A program made the translations under genes and the position numbers. Shown here one piece after another: positions 19,161-31,700 of a stretch of DNA of 64,000 nucleotides. Within the stretch, counting starts at the first letter, position 1. Every line of letters begins with the position of its first letter. The stretch comes from Achatina immaculata (lineage: Eukaryota; Mollusca; Gastropoda; Stylommatophora; Achatinidae). The notes beneath the pieces were generated by a model. It was not told the origin of the DNA, searched no databases, and worked only from the letters and a program-made list of their open reading frames with translations. Location: assembly GCA_009760885.1 (NCBI GenBank), contig CM019710.1, positions 3,742,686 to 3,806,685 on the forward strand. Reading direction: 5' to 3'.

Positions 19161-19970
19161 TGAGGCCCACCTCAGACAGCATTAAAGACAAAGCAAGAAG
19201 GCTGCTTAAATTATCTCTCTCGACTTGGAAAGTGAAGTTACTTGCAGCAGACTTCACGATTAAGACCTTCCATGCATTCATGGTGCTGGATGAGGAGTTG
19301 GCCTAATTCATTAAATATATCCCACAAAAGGGAAAGATCCCACTACTAAAAGAAAAAAAAAAAACCAACTCTACCAGGTCCGTATGTGCCCTGCTTACAC
19401 AAAAGAGCATCATGAGGAGGAAGGATACAACTTTGGCCAGTCATTAAATGCTTTACTCCAAGCAAATCACCTTCATTCCTAGGCCAAGAACTGTACTCAA
19501 CAGCATCAACAATCTGCCTTTCTGTAATATAAATGACATTTTTCTTTAATGTGATTTCTTAATACAATGAAAGTGTCTAAAAGTGGATGACAGATTGGAA
19601 ACAGCTGCACGTGCATGAATTATGTAATGTTCAGCTTAACTTGTGACACAAAGATTACAATTACATACACTATATTAAATATTGTCTCTTCTTTTTGTTT
19701 GCCACATGATTATACTTTCCCCCATTCTTCTCTAAGGTTAATTCAAAATTTGCCTGGGATAAACAACAAAACAAAAACCTCTGAAACAAGGAATAAAAAT
19801 CAGATATTACCAAATACATACAAGATCTTCCTTGACCTTTTCCACTGTAAAAAAAAAAGAGGTGCACCGGACACAGAGTTTAAATAATTGGTTCTATACG
19901 AGTAACTCATTTCTTGATTAGCAGAATGTAAATAGTAGATTCATGGAAACAGCCGATCAGAAAAAAAAAA
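19160..19970. other. Intergenic, nothing recognised
   Basis: No repeat unit, coding family or element boundary could be identified. A-runs at about 19350-19363, 19850-19858 and 19960-19974. Confidence 0.5.
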
Positions 19971-19974
19971 AAAA

Positions 19975-20458
19975 GGTACATATAATGCTGTTATGCCTTG
20001 GGGGCACTTGAGGGGTACGATGTTAGTGCCCGTATTTTCCTTAAACTGTCATCACACACATATATTTTGGACATGTTAAACGTTATGATAACCTAGAGAA
20101 GACCGTCTTGGAAGGGTATATTATGGGAAAAAGAGAGGAAGACCAAGACGAAGATGGCTGCAAGGCATTGTTGATGATCTGCAAATGGATGCATCAGCAG
20201 CAGGGCATCTTGCTCACAACAGAGAGGCCTACAGGAGAGCTGTTAGGGAGGCAAAGTTCCGCAAAGGACATGCAAATGAATGACTGTCATCACATGTGGT
20301 GATGATGATGTCAGCAATCATGCCTGGCCATCTCCTTCCCCAACTCCAGAAGAAGCTGGGTGACCCCTGAGTGACTGAGGCATCTCGGGCTGAATCTGAA
20401 CAACCAACCTTTACCCAGAGAGACCAGTGCACTAACTGCCTGGCCACTCAGGTGCACC
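19975..20458 (-). mobile_element. SINE (-) split by LINE family b
   Basis: The right part (20291-20458) has the - strand tRNA-like head (gagtggccaggcagttagtg, ggttcagattcagccc). The left part ends in the usual ..actaac(a)atcgtacccctc.. tail. A LINE 3' fragment at about 20048-20290 interrupts it, with actgtcatcaca at both edges as target duplication. Confidence 0.82.
20048..20290 (+). mobile_element. LINE family b 3' end nested in SINE
   Basis: Carries the [24 protein letters not shown] coding (frame-decayed at one site) and ends gcaaatgaatgactgtcatc. It is flanked by a 12-bp target duplication. Confidence 0.82.
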
Positions 20459-20609
20459 AATTTGCTAAATGTAATTCTTTTTCTTTCAGAAATTTGACAC
20501 TAAAATGAAAATCATTTATTTCTCTTATACCCAAGTTTTGCTCCAAGATAGAAGTCTGCCAAGATGGTGGATGCTAACTGCTAGTTTAACCTTCCCGTCT
20601 TCTGTTTAG

Positions 20610-20800
20610 TCTTTCTTGACTTCTCTCTCTCTCTCTGAACCTTATGTGCACAAGGCACATGGGGCTTCCGCAAGGGTTTTCCATAAACACCTCTCAGGTG
20701 AGCCCTCCACTGCTCAACATCTTCTCTGTTGTTCTTCTCCATGTCTTCTCTGGTCTACCCTTACTTCTTTTCTTGACTTCAGAAGTGTTAATATAGTGGC
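20610..20800 (-). mobile_element. LINE family c 3' end
   Basis: (CT)n tail at about 20620-20635, then the antisense RT end as at 1216-1672. Confidence 0.75.
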
Positions 20801-20879
20801 AATATCTGAGGTATATACAAACATTCACGAACTACTGCCTGAGAAAGATTTTAAACATCAAATGACAGGACAATACCAG

Positions 20880-21185
20880 AATGAGGACATCAGGGTGAGC
20901 TGGACAAGAACCTATGATGAACCTACAAACCTTATCTAGAAAATGGAAGTGGACTGGCCACATACTAAGAAAACCAGACACCAGCATGACTGACATGGAA
21001 CTCCCTGGGGAACAGAAATCAGAGAAGGCCCCGAACTACTTGGAGAAGGGATATTTTAAAAGTGCTCAGAGACAAGGGATACATGGAAGGAAGTCGAAAA
21101 CAAATCCAAGAACAGGGATGGCTAGAGAAACTTTATCCGTGGCTTTTGCTCCTGAGAATGTGACAAGCAATGATGATGATTTTAG
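20880..21185 (+). mobile_element. LINE 3' fragment with GATGATGAT end
   Basis: Reads LSRKWKWTGHILRKPDTSMT, DMELPGEQKSEKAPN .. ARETLSVAFAPENVTSNDDD. The RKWxWxGHxLRK motif is the usual LINE C-terminal block. Confidence 0.7.
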
Positions 21186-21410
21186 TAGTTCCGAGGGAAA
21201 TATCCAAATATTCTAATTTATAGTTTTGACAAAAAAAAAAAAGGTTGGTTGTATACAAATAACTGAATTTCTTCATTATCTGGCAGGCCTATGAATTCAA
21301 ATCAAATGTTAGAACAGAGACAGTAGAGGGAGAGTAGCCACCATAGCTGAGGTGATGAACAATACACAAATCATAAGTAAACTTATAAATACTGTGTGTA
21401 TAAATAGATA

Positions 21411-22704
21411 CGAGAGGAGTGATTGATAAGTTCTCGGAATAAGGGACAAATACTTGAAATGCACGGTTGATATTAGGTGCATTTGTAGATCAGGTTAATG
21501 TATGGTTAAACGCCAAGTTTCAAGAAATTAACTGCAACCAATTTTTTTTTTTTACAGGCTACTGAAGTGGTACGGGGTTGCAGAAATTGAGAAAATGGAC
21601 AAAAAAGTCATTCGCTACCTATGCATCAAGGGCTTATCATCAAAGGAGATCCATGAGGATATGGTAGAGACTCTAGGGAAGAGTGCCCCTTCTTACAGCA
21701 CAGTGAAGGAATGGGCAGCTCAATTCAAACATCGAAGGGAAAGTCTGAGTCTAGAAGATGATCCCTGTCCAGGAAGACCAAGAACGGTATCCACCGATGA
21801 AACCACCAGCAGAATCCATGACATGATAACGGAGGATCGACAACTAACTGAGCGGGACATTGCTACTGAGTTGGGCATCTCCCAGGAATGTGTTCATGCC
21901 GTTATTCACAATGATCTTCACATGACAAAGGTCTCTGCTTCAATGGGTCCTGAAACTTCTTGGAGCTGATCACAAACGACAGCGTCTCAACATGTCAAGA
22001 GACAATCTTGGCCATTTTTATGCAGATCCTGAAAAGTTTCTTCAGCAATTTGTGACTATGGATGAGACTTGGGTTCATCATTTTCAACCAGAAACCAAAG
22101 AACAGTCAAAGCAGTGAAAACATCATGGATCCCCATCTCCAAAGAAAGCAAGGGTGGTTCTGTCTGCAGGCAAAGTGATGGCTTTCATCTTTTGTGATTC
22201 AGAAGGTGTGCTATTGGTAGACTATCCTCAAAAGGGCAGAACGGTCACCAGAGCCTATTACGCTAATCTTGTGAAGCAACTACGGGTCATACTGAAGGAA
22301 AAGCGTTGAGGGAAATTGACAAGAGAAATCATCTTTCAGCAAGACAATGCTCTAGTTCACAAGTCGGCGGTGGCAATGGCTGCCATTCATGAATGCGGCT
22401 TCCAGATTCTTGAACATCCTCCTTATTCCCCAGATGTGGCCCCTTTGGACTATTACCTGTCTACCAAAACTCAAAAAGGAGCTCAGTGGTTGCAAATTTG
22501 CTTCAGATGATGACTCATTCATGCTGTAGACCACTTTCTACTGGCACAAGATGCTGACTTTTACAAAGTAGGGATCCGTATGCTCCAGGATCGCTGGACT
22601 AAGTGCATAGACTTGCAAGGGGAGTATGTTGAGAAATAAGCCAAAAAAGTTGTCCACAGATAATCCGTTATACCTTATGCTGAGAACTTATCAATCACCC
22701 CTCG
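21411..22704 (+). mobile_element. Mariner (DD34D) transposon, nearly full length, inactivated
   Basis: Inverted termini cgag(a)ggagtgattgataag and, at the right, ..cttatcaatcacccctcg, with TA at both outer edges (21409-21410, 22705-22706). The transposase begins [20 protein letters not shown]. The catalytic blocks are MDETWVHHF, FQQDNALVHK and HPPYSPDVAPLDYYL, with 34 residues between the second and third Asp. Frameshifts and premature stops near 21966 and 22118 break it. It is the same family as 32835-34100. Confidence 0.95.
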
Positions 22705-22764
22705 TACACAAACTGGTTATCTCCCCAAACTACCACCAGCATCTAGGCAAACCATTAATCCTGA

Positions 22765-23235
22765 ACTTTTTTTTAAAGGTATTAATTTGTGTTCAGTAGT
22801 TTTCTGAAACTTATCCAAAGACAGTTCTTCGTTGCTTCCAATTTGTGTTTTATCTACCTGCATAATGTCTTTTGAAAACAAATGCCTCCGGAAAATACTT
22901 GGTATAAAGCAGAACAAATTTAAGAACAACACAGAGATAAGACAGATGAGCAAACAACAACCAGTCTCATGGGTGATCAGAAAAAGAAGATGGACATATG
23001 TAGGCCATGTGATGAGAAGAAACAATCAGAGAATGCCAAAACAAGCTATCAAGTGGAGCACAACAGGCCAAAGAAAAAGGGGTCGACCACGTGAAACTCT
23101 ATCAAGGACATTGTTAAGAGAAGAGTGGGCATAACATCCCTTGATGAAGTTGAAAAACTCGCCGAAAACAGGAAAACTTGGCAAACAACTATGCGAGCTC
23201 TATGTGACGTTTAACGGGACACGGGAAGGATGTAA
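22765..23235 (+). mobile_element. LINE family d 3' region with chimeric 5' segment
   Basis: Reads [58 protein letters not shown] and ends at ..gacgtttaacgggac. The first ~100 bp (22768-22868) matches the reverse complement of 15832-15945. Confidence 0.82.
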
Positions 23236-23534
23236 GATCTAGGCAAAATGGTATAGTACAACTTTGCTTATCCAGAATTTTATCGGGAAAATATTTACAT
23301 ATGAAACTGAAGTATGCCAAGGGTTGTCAGTATTTAGAAAATAACCTGAATAGTAATACCTATTTTTATAAGACACTCTCAAGACAGTATCCAGTATTCA
23401 CATTCTGCCAAACTGTAAAAAAGAAATCTCTGTTCAGTCCACTTCAAGTTTTAACTAAACATACATGTGATAAAACTGAGAAATACAAGAGTAAATCAAA
23501 TGAAAGTTAGAAAATATGAATTACATTAAACTTT

Positions 23535-23622
23535 TTATTTTCATTCATTCACTAGCATGTCCCTTGTGGAGCTCTGCCCCCTAAAACAAGCTCCCTTGAA
23601 GACCTCTTGATTGTGAGCAAGT
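23535..23622 (-). mobile_element. LINE family b 3' terminus, short
   Basis: tcattcattcactagcatgtccc and about 70 bp of the antisense RT end, then divergence. Confidence 0.6.
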
Positions 23623-23718
23623 ACAGGAAAAGAAAAACACCCCTATTTTTCTATATAGTCCCCTTTCTTTGCAAATAATTTGCTTGATCTGTGAGTTAGT
23701 GACTGAATTCCAGCAAGA

Positions 23719-23985
23719 CTAACTTCTCAGCCACTCACGCATCATGACCCTTGTGTGCCTGCCTAGAACGATGTAGTCTTGAGCCTTGCACTCATCGCTG
23801 TTCACCACAAACATTTCATGCTGCATGTCTGATGGCTTCAGACCTTTGCTGGACAAGAATCGGATGACAGAATGCACTTCTTTCTTGAAGTATATTTGCA
23901 ATGTAGTCACCAACTTAACATATGCTATTCTAGGCTTGCTTCTTAGCACTGGTGGCACTAACTGCTTACGGGTGTCACCAATCAT
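23719..23985 (-). pseudogene. Relict of a mariner-type transposase N-terminus
   Basis: An open frame of 88 codons with YFKKEVHSVIRFLSSKGLKP resembles the first helix-turn-helix of mariner/SETMAR-like transposases (xxVIRFLxxKG..). No catalytic part or inverted repeats are visible, and the start shown is only the first ATG. Low confidence. Confidence 0.4.
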
Positions 23986-23999
23986 GGTTAAAAAAAAAA

Positions 24000-24092
24000 A
24001 AAGGTAAAGGTAACCCTGTCGTGCCTTAGAGGCACATTTCCTTGACCTGTCAGCACACTAGAGGGTGTTGTGGTCAGCATCACGCCTTAATC
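24000..24092 (-). mobile_element. SINE 3' end fragment
   Basis: aaaggtaaaggtaaccctgt + cgtgccttagaggcac is the reverse complement of the usual SINE tail (..gcctaaggcatgacaggg..). Confidence 0.6.
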
Positions 24093-24850
24093 TTGATGCA
24101 ACATCAATAATGAAATTTCTTCTTTCGGAAATTTTATTCACATTTTCTAACTTTTGTTTGATTTACTTTGGTAAAATTCTGGTTGATCATTGAATTATAA
24201 AACTTCAAAGATTAGATAAAAAATCAATAAATTCAAACATAGCAGAGCATAAATTAGACATAGAGTAGATAACTGGTAATAAATAACACAGAGACACTTC
24301 ATATGAAACAAATAACAATTCTGACACTTCAGCTCTTCAGAGAGGTTTTGCAAACATATTATGGTCCAGCCATTTCATTACGATGAGCTGCACATTAACA
24401 ATGAAATTTTGAATTCGGCAGCAAAATTACTTCACCAACGTAGAAAAATTTTCATGCAAAAATGCTGTAAATCCAACAAAACAAAACAAAAATTAAATAA
24501 ATTAGAAAAACATGGAGGAAAAACGTCAGTTTCTGGTCAAACTGACCTTTGATGAGGTTTAATCTTTAAAATATGGAGGAACGCTGTTAGTCTTCAATCA
24601 AACAGATTTATGCTGAGCCTTAAGCCTACAAATATGGAGGAACAATGTTAGTTTCTGATCAACTACTAGACCACTTTAAGGAACAATGTCAGTCTAGATT
24701 ATGTGGATTACCAAAGTGAACATATATGATAGTTCCACTAGTCTAAAAGGCATCCCATGATGCCATGGCACATATGGGCACCTCGTGATGCCACTGCACA
24801 TAAAGTCCTTACTAATACTTCTAAAGACCGGATATCAAAGTGACAGGTGT
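24093..24850. other. Intergenic AT-rich stretch
   Basis: No coding family. A loosely repeated motif aatatggaggaac .. gttagt(c/t)t occurs about three times at 24500-24700. Confidence 0.4.
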
Positions 24851-24859
24851 GGCTGTTCA

Positions 24860-25120
24860 TTTTTTAAAATTTTTCATAATAATCACTCATTCCTTATTTA
24901 CCATGATAACAGGCATCTACAATCATGATACTCCACTTCATGTTATCTTTAGTGTTTGTTATCGGACTATATGCCTTTCCTTTTCTATGCCACATGAATG
25001 GCCCATTATGATAGTTTTTTCCTCTGTCATCTTTTTTGCTCAAGCTTTCCAGTGATTGTCAAGTTCTTTAACTTCTTGCTTCTCAAGACATTTCTGAAGA
25101 ATTTCAGTTTTCTGTTGCTG
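24860..25120 (-). mobile_element. LINE 3' fragment
   Basis: Similar in layout to 10690-10990 (..ccttttctatgccacatgaa.., ..tttccagtgattgtcaag.., ..ttctcaagacatttctga..). Confidence 0.5.
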
Positions 25121-25129
25121 TGGCTATAA

Positions 25130-25760
25130 GTAAAATAATTCAAAGGGTAACCACCATTTTTATGATGCAAATGAAATTATGAACATTATACACATTTGGT
25201 ACAACTTTCTTTATTAAAAAAAAATCCCCCCAAAAAGCATTCAATCAGAGTAATTATTCAAATTATGTACAGCTGTGTACATAAAACATATGCAGATCAT
25301 ATTCTATGGCTTGTGTACACTTGATGTGAAAGCTATTATTTACATATATACAAACACAAGCAAACAAATGTAAGTTTTTTAAATAGTCATTTACATGTTT
25401 TTTGAGCCAAACTATCCTAGTGTTTTACTTACAAAAACAAAATACAACATCCTCTGAAACATCAACTTTCAGAATACAGGAACCCCCCCCCCCCCCCAAA
25501 AAAAAAATCCCAAGTCCACATACAAAATGTTCTAATAAACACATTCACCATGTCTACTTTAACTGGGAAAATGATACAATGCCTGTTTCCACCTTATACA
25601 GAAATTTTAAACATGAAACTCCCATAACCAGAACAAAAAAACATACAATAAAATGTAGTTATTTTACTTGTTAATATTTTTTTTTTAAAGTTGTGTATGT
25701 TGTCAATGACAGGAAATGAAGTCACAGAAATCCTTGCAAACTTAAACCATCAAACTTCTG
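25130..25760. other. AT-rich sequence, candidate Cbl 3' end
   Basis: The - strand AATAAA near 25211 is the first canonical poly(A) signal I find downstream of the Cbl stop codon. A C-run followed by an A-run lies at 25483-25508. No other feature. Confidence 0.3.
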
Positions 25761-25761
25761 C

Positions 25762-26480
25762 GAATACGAGGGCCTTTCAAAAAGCTCTATGTCAAAGACT
25801 ACGTTATATAAAAAAAAAAAAAAGAATGAAAGGTTTGCTGTATATAAATTAGGTCATCACTGGCTGCGAAACAGTCTCCCTGGGAATGTATACAGAGATC
25901 CCAGAACTTCTTACACGACTTAAAAAGCACAGCAAAAGTCCTTTTTTTTCTCAAAGCTGCCTGCGCCTTTTGGGTGTCGTCTAAAGTGTCGAGGGAGTGC
26001 CCTTTCAGCTTCAATTTCATTTTTGGGAACAATTCAAAATTGCAGGGAGGGCTTTGTCAGGTGAACACGAACAGTGGGGGAAGACAAGCATCACAAACGG
26101 TGTTGTTCTGATGGATATAAGAGTAGGCGTGCTGTCACGATGCAACAGCCAACTGCACCTGCGCCAAAGTTCAGGTCTTCTCCCCCACCCCACCCCACAT
26201 TTTCTCTCAACTGCCATAGAATGTTGCACCACAGCGCTAGTTGGAACAAATTCTAGGTCAGCAATGCCTCTGCACGCATTTCATTGCAATCCGGACTTGT
26301 CAACCCCTCTCTGGTCTTAATGACCACAGGCTCTTCCATAGCATGCCACTCAAAGGCCTGTGTTTGACCTAAACAGTGTTTGCCGAAGGCCTGATAAGCA
26401 TTTCTAGAGCCCTGGTAGCAGATCTGCTGAGCTTCATGCGAAATTTGATGTAAAAAAACGTTGGTCGAACTTGTCAGCCA
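25762..26480 (-). mobile_element. Degraded mariner relict
   Basis: The - strand starts with MADKFDQRF (26476) and, after many stops, shows RRPELWRRCSWLLHRDSTP and FPKMKLKLKGHSLDTLDDTQ, then ..CIHSQGDCF. This is the C-terminal half of a SETMAR/Mos1-like transposase. The left end cgagggcctttcaaaaagct at 25764 looks like a mariner terminus. Confidence 0.75.
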
Positions 26481-26587
26481 TCTTCAATATCGTGAAGCAG
26501 CCTTCACCCAAGGTCACATAATCACATGTAAAAACTGAAGACATAGAGGCAGCATTATGTCCCCTTGACCCACAGAGTCGGTGCACC

Positions 26588-26800
26588 TGGGAGCCTAGAA
26601 TTACAGATTTTGTGCAAATAGAACAGAAGTAAGGGTAGACCAAAAGAGACATGGAGAAGAACAACAGAAAGGATGTTGAGCAATAGACAGCTCACCTGGG
26701 CAAGAGCAGAAAAAAAGGCGAAGGACAGGCATTTGTGGAAAACCCTTGCGGAAGCCCCATGTGCCCTGGGCACTTAAGGTTCAGAGAGAGAGAGAGAGAA
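26588..26800 (+). mobile_element. LINE family c 3' end with (GA)n tail
   Basis: aacagaagtaagggtagacc .. ggcacttaaggttcagagag, as at 1216-1672. It probably lies in the Cbl 3'UTR region, antisense to Cbl. Confidence 0.8.
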
Positions 26801-28528
26801 CAAATGCCTAGGTTATAGTAACTGCTGTCCTGGAACTTTCTGACAGGCCCTCCTGTAAGTGTCCCAAAAATCCTTGTGCATCTCAAACATTAACTACTTC
26901 AAGGGCATAACTGTTTCAAACTTGTAATAAATATTAACTGAAACACTTAATCGTCTGAATTTTTGTTACAATTAATCAAGTTCATTAAGCCAGAAAGATG
27001 AATATTTTTTTCCCCCAGTCCTGCTAATCAAAAGAAAAAAAAGAAGTAGAAGGAAAGGTTTTCTGGATTTTTTGCCTCATTAGAGCTTAAGTCTGTAAAC
27101 AAGAAATACAAGAAGAAACTTCACTGCCAATCACGTGAATGGGACCGCCTACAGAATGTAAATGAATGTTTAAGAAAAACTGCCCAATCTATTGGCCAAC
27201 CCACAGGAAGTCCTACATTATCTGTCGTATCATTGTTTCTGAGGAGTACACGGTCAGCAACACATCTTAATAAAATTTTGCAATTTCTTTGTTTCTGATG
27301 TTCAGATGTTGTATCCTGTAAACAATGCCTCCTTTTCAGAAAAGCTGTGGACATCTGTCCGTTAAGCTTTTCCCTGCGTAGCAACTTATGGACCTGAATG
27401 TTTCATGAGCTGATAAAACTAGTACATTTCATGAGCTGATAAACTTATTGGTAACGTATTCAGGTTGCACATTACCGAGTGGCAAAGTTGCCAATGTACT
27501 CATGTCATCTTCCATGGAAGTAGTTGGTGCGTAGCCTGATTCCAGCCAGAGGTACCATGATCAGCCCAGCTGTAACTACAAGCACCTGGCTTCTGGAGTT
27601 AAGGAAGGAAAGATGCTGACCACATCACCCTCCAGTGTATCCCAAAAGATCAAGGAAAAAATGGTCAGTAAAACACTCCCCCAATACACATTACTGGTAT
27701 GGAACAGATTAAGGAAAATATGGATGCTAACATCATATTCTCCCCAAAGAAAAAAAAAAAAAGCATTGTACAAAAAAAAAATTTCCTGATTTCCCAAGCT
27801 AAGAATTTAGAAAAATTCATAAAACAAAAGTTTTCCTAATTTCCAATAAATGATCACAAATGTTTCCCCACTTACTATAAGAAATATAAAGTTTTATATA
27901 CTAAAGATCACATAACAATTTTCTGATAGCCTAAACTGATGCCATTTACATAACTTATATTTACTTTTCTATAACTAGAAACTTTTTTTTGCAACCCAAC
28001 TGGTTTCCAATTTACAACAATGTGAAATGTATATCAAACAATATGTAGACGATATGTAAATCTAAACTAAAATAAATCTAACTCAGCCTCTGTACTTCAG
28101 TTTTTTTCTTTGTTTCCAGTTGGTACTGTCCAATAAAGACAAACGCACACAAAAAATGTCGCATTATTATTTTGCTACGATATAATGCTAGCTTAGCCCC
28201 TATCTTTTCAAACATCAGCAAACACACATGGAAGGGAAAGGAAGAAAGAACAGATAATATAAATAAAGACGGACCAAAATAATTAATAAATAACTTAGCT
28301 ATAAATATCACAAAACAAAAGAAGGAACTCTGCTTCCAATATAAACCAGTTTAGAAGATGCTCTTTTGAAGAACAAATGATTAAAAAAAAAAGATAAATG
28401 ATTATCTATGTATAAATGCAGGTTACAAACTCCCAAACGTTAACATCACACAGTTTCTCTTTCATGAGGTGTCCGAAAATTGGATTTTTTTTTTTTGGTG
28501 ACGGTCACAACAATTTGACACGCCACGC
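26801..28528 (-). other. Cbl 3'UTR candidate / intergenic
   Basis: AT-rich with A-runs. A SINE-like piece lies at about 27500-27665 (gtagcctgattccagccag .. ggttaaggaaggaaagatgc-like body .. tgctgaccacatcacc). There is no canonical AATAAA on the - strand in this interval, so the Cbl message may run through it. Confidence 0.35.
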
Positions 28529-28745
28529 TCATACATTCTGCTGCTTAACAAATATCTCCAGAATCTCCTGTGCCATTTTGATGTTGTTCCTGGTAACTCG
28601 TAAGGCATCCACGACTTGCAGCCTCCCGTAGCCCATGGCAACAAGTGTGCTGACATCGTTTTCGTTAATACTGGAGGTCTGTTGGTCATATTCTTTGTTC
28701 ACATCATGGATCTCTCGTAAGCCCTCTCGTCGAGGAGGAGCCACT
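28529..28745 (-). CDS. Cbl: Cbl exon 12: UBA domain and stop
   Basis: Acceptor taacgtag. It completes Leu, then reads [71 protein letters not shown] and TGA. The [26 protein letters not shown] arrangement is a UBA three-helix bundle with the MGY/F loop, as at the C-terminus of long Cbl isoforms. The 3'UTR extends to lower coordinates; the first canonical AATAAA on this strand is near 25211, so the UTR may be long. Confidence 0.95.
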
Positions 28746-31700
28746 CTACGTTAGAGAGTAAGTTAAAAAAAAAAAAAAAAAAAGCAGCAATATAAATAAT
28801 TACAAAGCAATATCTGAGATACTGTGGTGTGCTAATTTACTGTTCAAGAGTTAAATGCGTTAGAGATGACTGTGGTGATTTGTTGTATCAAAGATGACTG
28901 TTAGTTTGATGTGTCAAGGATGACTGTGCTAGTCTGATGTATCAAGGATGACTGTGCTAGTTTGATATATCACAGATGACTGTGCTAGTTTGATGTGTCA
29001 AGGATGACTGTGCTAGTTTGATGTGTCAAAGATGACTGTGCTAGAGTTAAATATGTCAATGATGATAGCACTAGGGTTAAATGTGTCAGAGATGACTGCA
29101 CTAGAGTTAAATGTGTCAGAGATGACTGTGCTAGAGTTAAATGTGTCAAAGATGACTGTGAGAGTTAAATGTGTCAAACATGACTGCACTAGGGTTAAAT
29201 GTGTCAAAGATGACTGCACTAGAGTTAAATGTGTCAGAGATGACTGTCCTAGGGCTAAATGTGTCAGAGATGTCTGTCCTAGGGTTAAATGTGTCAGAGA
29301 TGAATGTGCTACTGAAAAGACCAGGAAAAATTAACAAGACTAGGGGGGGGAACATGTCATGTACCACTGTGGTTAGTTAACTACTACTTCTGTGATGACT
29401 TCTCTACTACAGCCATAGCCAGACCAACATCTGGCTTTGCCCCCCCGACATATCAAAAGAGTTCAGGAAACAGCTTACCGCCTCACCCTCCCAGAACTAG
29501 CCGTGGGTATCTAGTACCTAAACATTCTTGTTACTGATTCTGTGCATACAAAAACTAAAGCAGTAAAAGCTGTACCTCCCAGGAACTGCATGCAGGCTAC
29601 TCTCATCAGCCAATGCAGTAAAGATGTTGAGGACACAGGCACTATACTGGAATGGGGAATGCACTGTGGGGGGCAACTTGCCTGAAGATTAGAAGCAGAC
29701 CCAAAGAGCAACATTTTTTTAAGGTAGAACTCCACCACCAAATGACAATTTCTGCTCTTTTACCTAGGCTGAGCTTGTTACTAGAAGCAACAACAGAGGC
29801 AGGACAAGATCTTGGCTAGCCAGCTCCATCACTACAGTACCATCATCTCTGCTGCTGACAAGTTAAGGTACCTAAAACAGGCTCACAATGGGAACCACTG
29901 CTGTGACAAAAGCTCTGAGCTGGCTCCAGTCACAAAGCAAAGCAAGCATGCATCTTCAGAGACTTGATGAACTTTCTAAAGAAAACTCAAACTGTCTCTC
30001 TAAGGCAATGGCCTGATTAGCTGGGTGTTTAGGAGCTCAGTCCACTAATCCAGTGGTACTGGCTTCAAGATCCAGCAGTGGGGACATTTTTCCCTGGTAA
30101 TCCCATACCAAGAAGGGCTGTGGTCCACCCAGCCTCTAAAAACGAGAAATCTGGGAAAGCAAATGCCGGCCAGAAGTGATACTGACCATATCACTCTTTC
30201 ATGTGCCAAAGGTCTTGGAAGTATGGATCCAACACCGTAACCCCAATATACCTTAATAGCATGGAGACAGGGATTTTACCTTTAACTTCTCTAAGACAAT
30301 AGTGGCTCAAATATCCATGGATGCCACAGATCCAATGACTGATATTCATTTTTGTACCAGATCAGGCAGGTATCAGGAGAAATGAAAGAGCAGATCATCT
30401 GGCTTGACTCAGCTGTCATTGAGGAAGGCCAAGCAATGGAACAACCAAACACCATCCATACTATAAGAGAAGCTGGTCAAATAAAGAACTTCACTGGCAA
30501 CTATGAAGGAAGAAGTTGGGGGGGGGGGGAGGAACTTGGAGGCAGCAAAAGCCCCGGATACACGGTCATCCAACAAAGAAAGGGCATCATCAGCTACTGT
30601 AGGCTGAAGGAGATACTGAAGAGGAGATCGGAGGAACTATGGATGTGTCCGGAGTGCATGCATGATGATCCTTCCTAACTAGCAAGCTAATTAAAGTATG
30701 GCACAGGTTTACAAAACCAAAGGTAAAGATGCAATCAAATACAGAACAACCAATATTTCAGCAAGTTGTCTTCTTCAGCTACAATAAAAAATAAAACAGG
30801 AAATATAAGAAGAAAGGAGAACAACTGGTGACAATAGGCTCACAGCAGGACAGATTAAAGACAAGAAATGATCTATCAACAACTGAGAAAATATACTGTA
30901 ACAAGAATGAAAGATACACACAGGAACAAACTTACAAAGGACTAGAAGATGATGATATTCCCTCTTTTGGAGGCTTTGATCTCGGCGGTGGAAGAGTGTA
31001 GTCGCTGCTAAGTCTATACAGCTGAGGCTTGTCCTCATGGTTTGCTGCTCCGGTTCCTGAAAGTATGACAACAGAACAATGTCACATGCATGGGTCAGAA
31101 GCGAGAACTTTGCAGATGAATGGCTGACAATATAGGCAAATGTGATGAATGTGCAGATGATTGGCCGAGTATATGTGAGGGAGACAGATGACTGGCCGAG
31201 TATATGTGAGGGAGACAGATGACTGGCCGAGTATATGTGAGGGAGACAGATGACTGGCCGAGTATATGTGAGGGAGACAGATGACTGGCCGAGTATATGT
31301 GAGGGAGACAGATGACTGGCCGAGTATATGTTAGGGAGACAGATGACTGGCCGGGTATATGTGAGGGAGACAGATGACTGGCCGAGTATATGTGAGGGAG
31401 ATAGATGACTGGCCGAGTATATGTGAGGGAGACAGATGACTGGCCGATTATATGTGAGGGAGACAGATGATTGGCTAAGAATATATATGAGGGAGACTCA
31501 AACATAAAGTCAACATATCATTCCCTACTGGTAGATGTAAGCAAATTGAACATAATGGTTACATCACTTCACCACTCAAGTCACCCTACAGGTTAATGCA
31601 CTTTTTCCACTCAAGTCACCCTACAGGTTAATGCACTTCTTCCACTCAAGCCACCCTGCAGGTTAATGCACTTCTTCCACTCAGCCACCCTACAGATTAA

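Noticed and set aside
21595..22510. Mariner transposase as an active gene
   Set aside because: Premature stops and frameshifts interrupt it in at least two places; the copy at 32835-34100 is likewise broken.
28862..29310. Regular direct repeats that might suggest a CRISPR array
   Set aside because: No distinct spacers, units are contiguous, the genome is clearly eukaryotic and no cas genes are present. The same applies to the other arrays.
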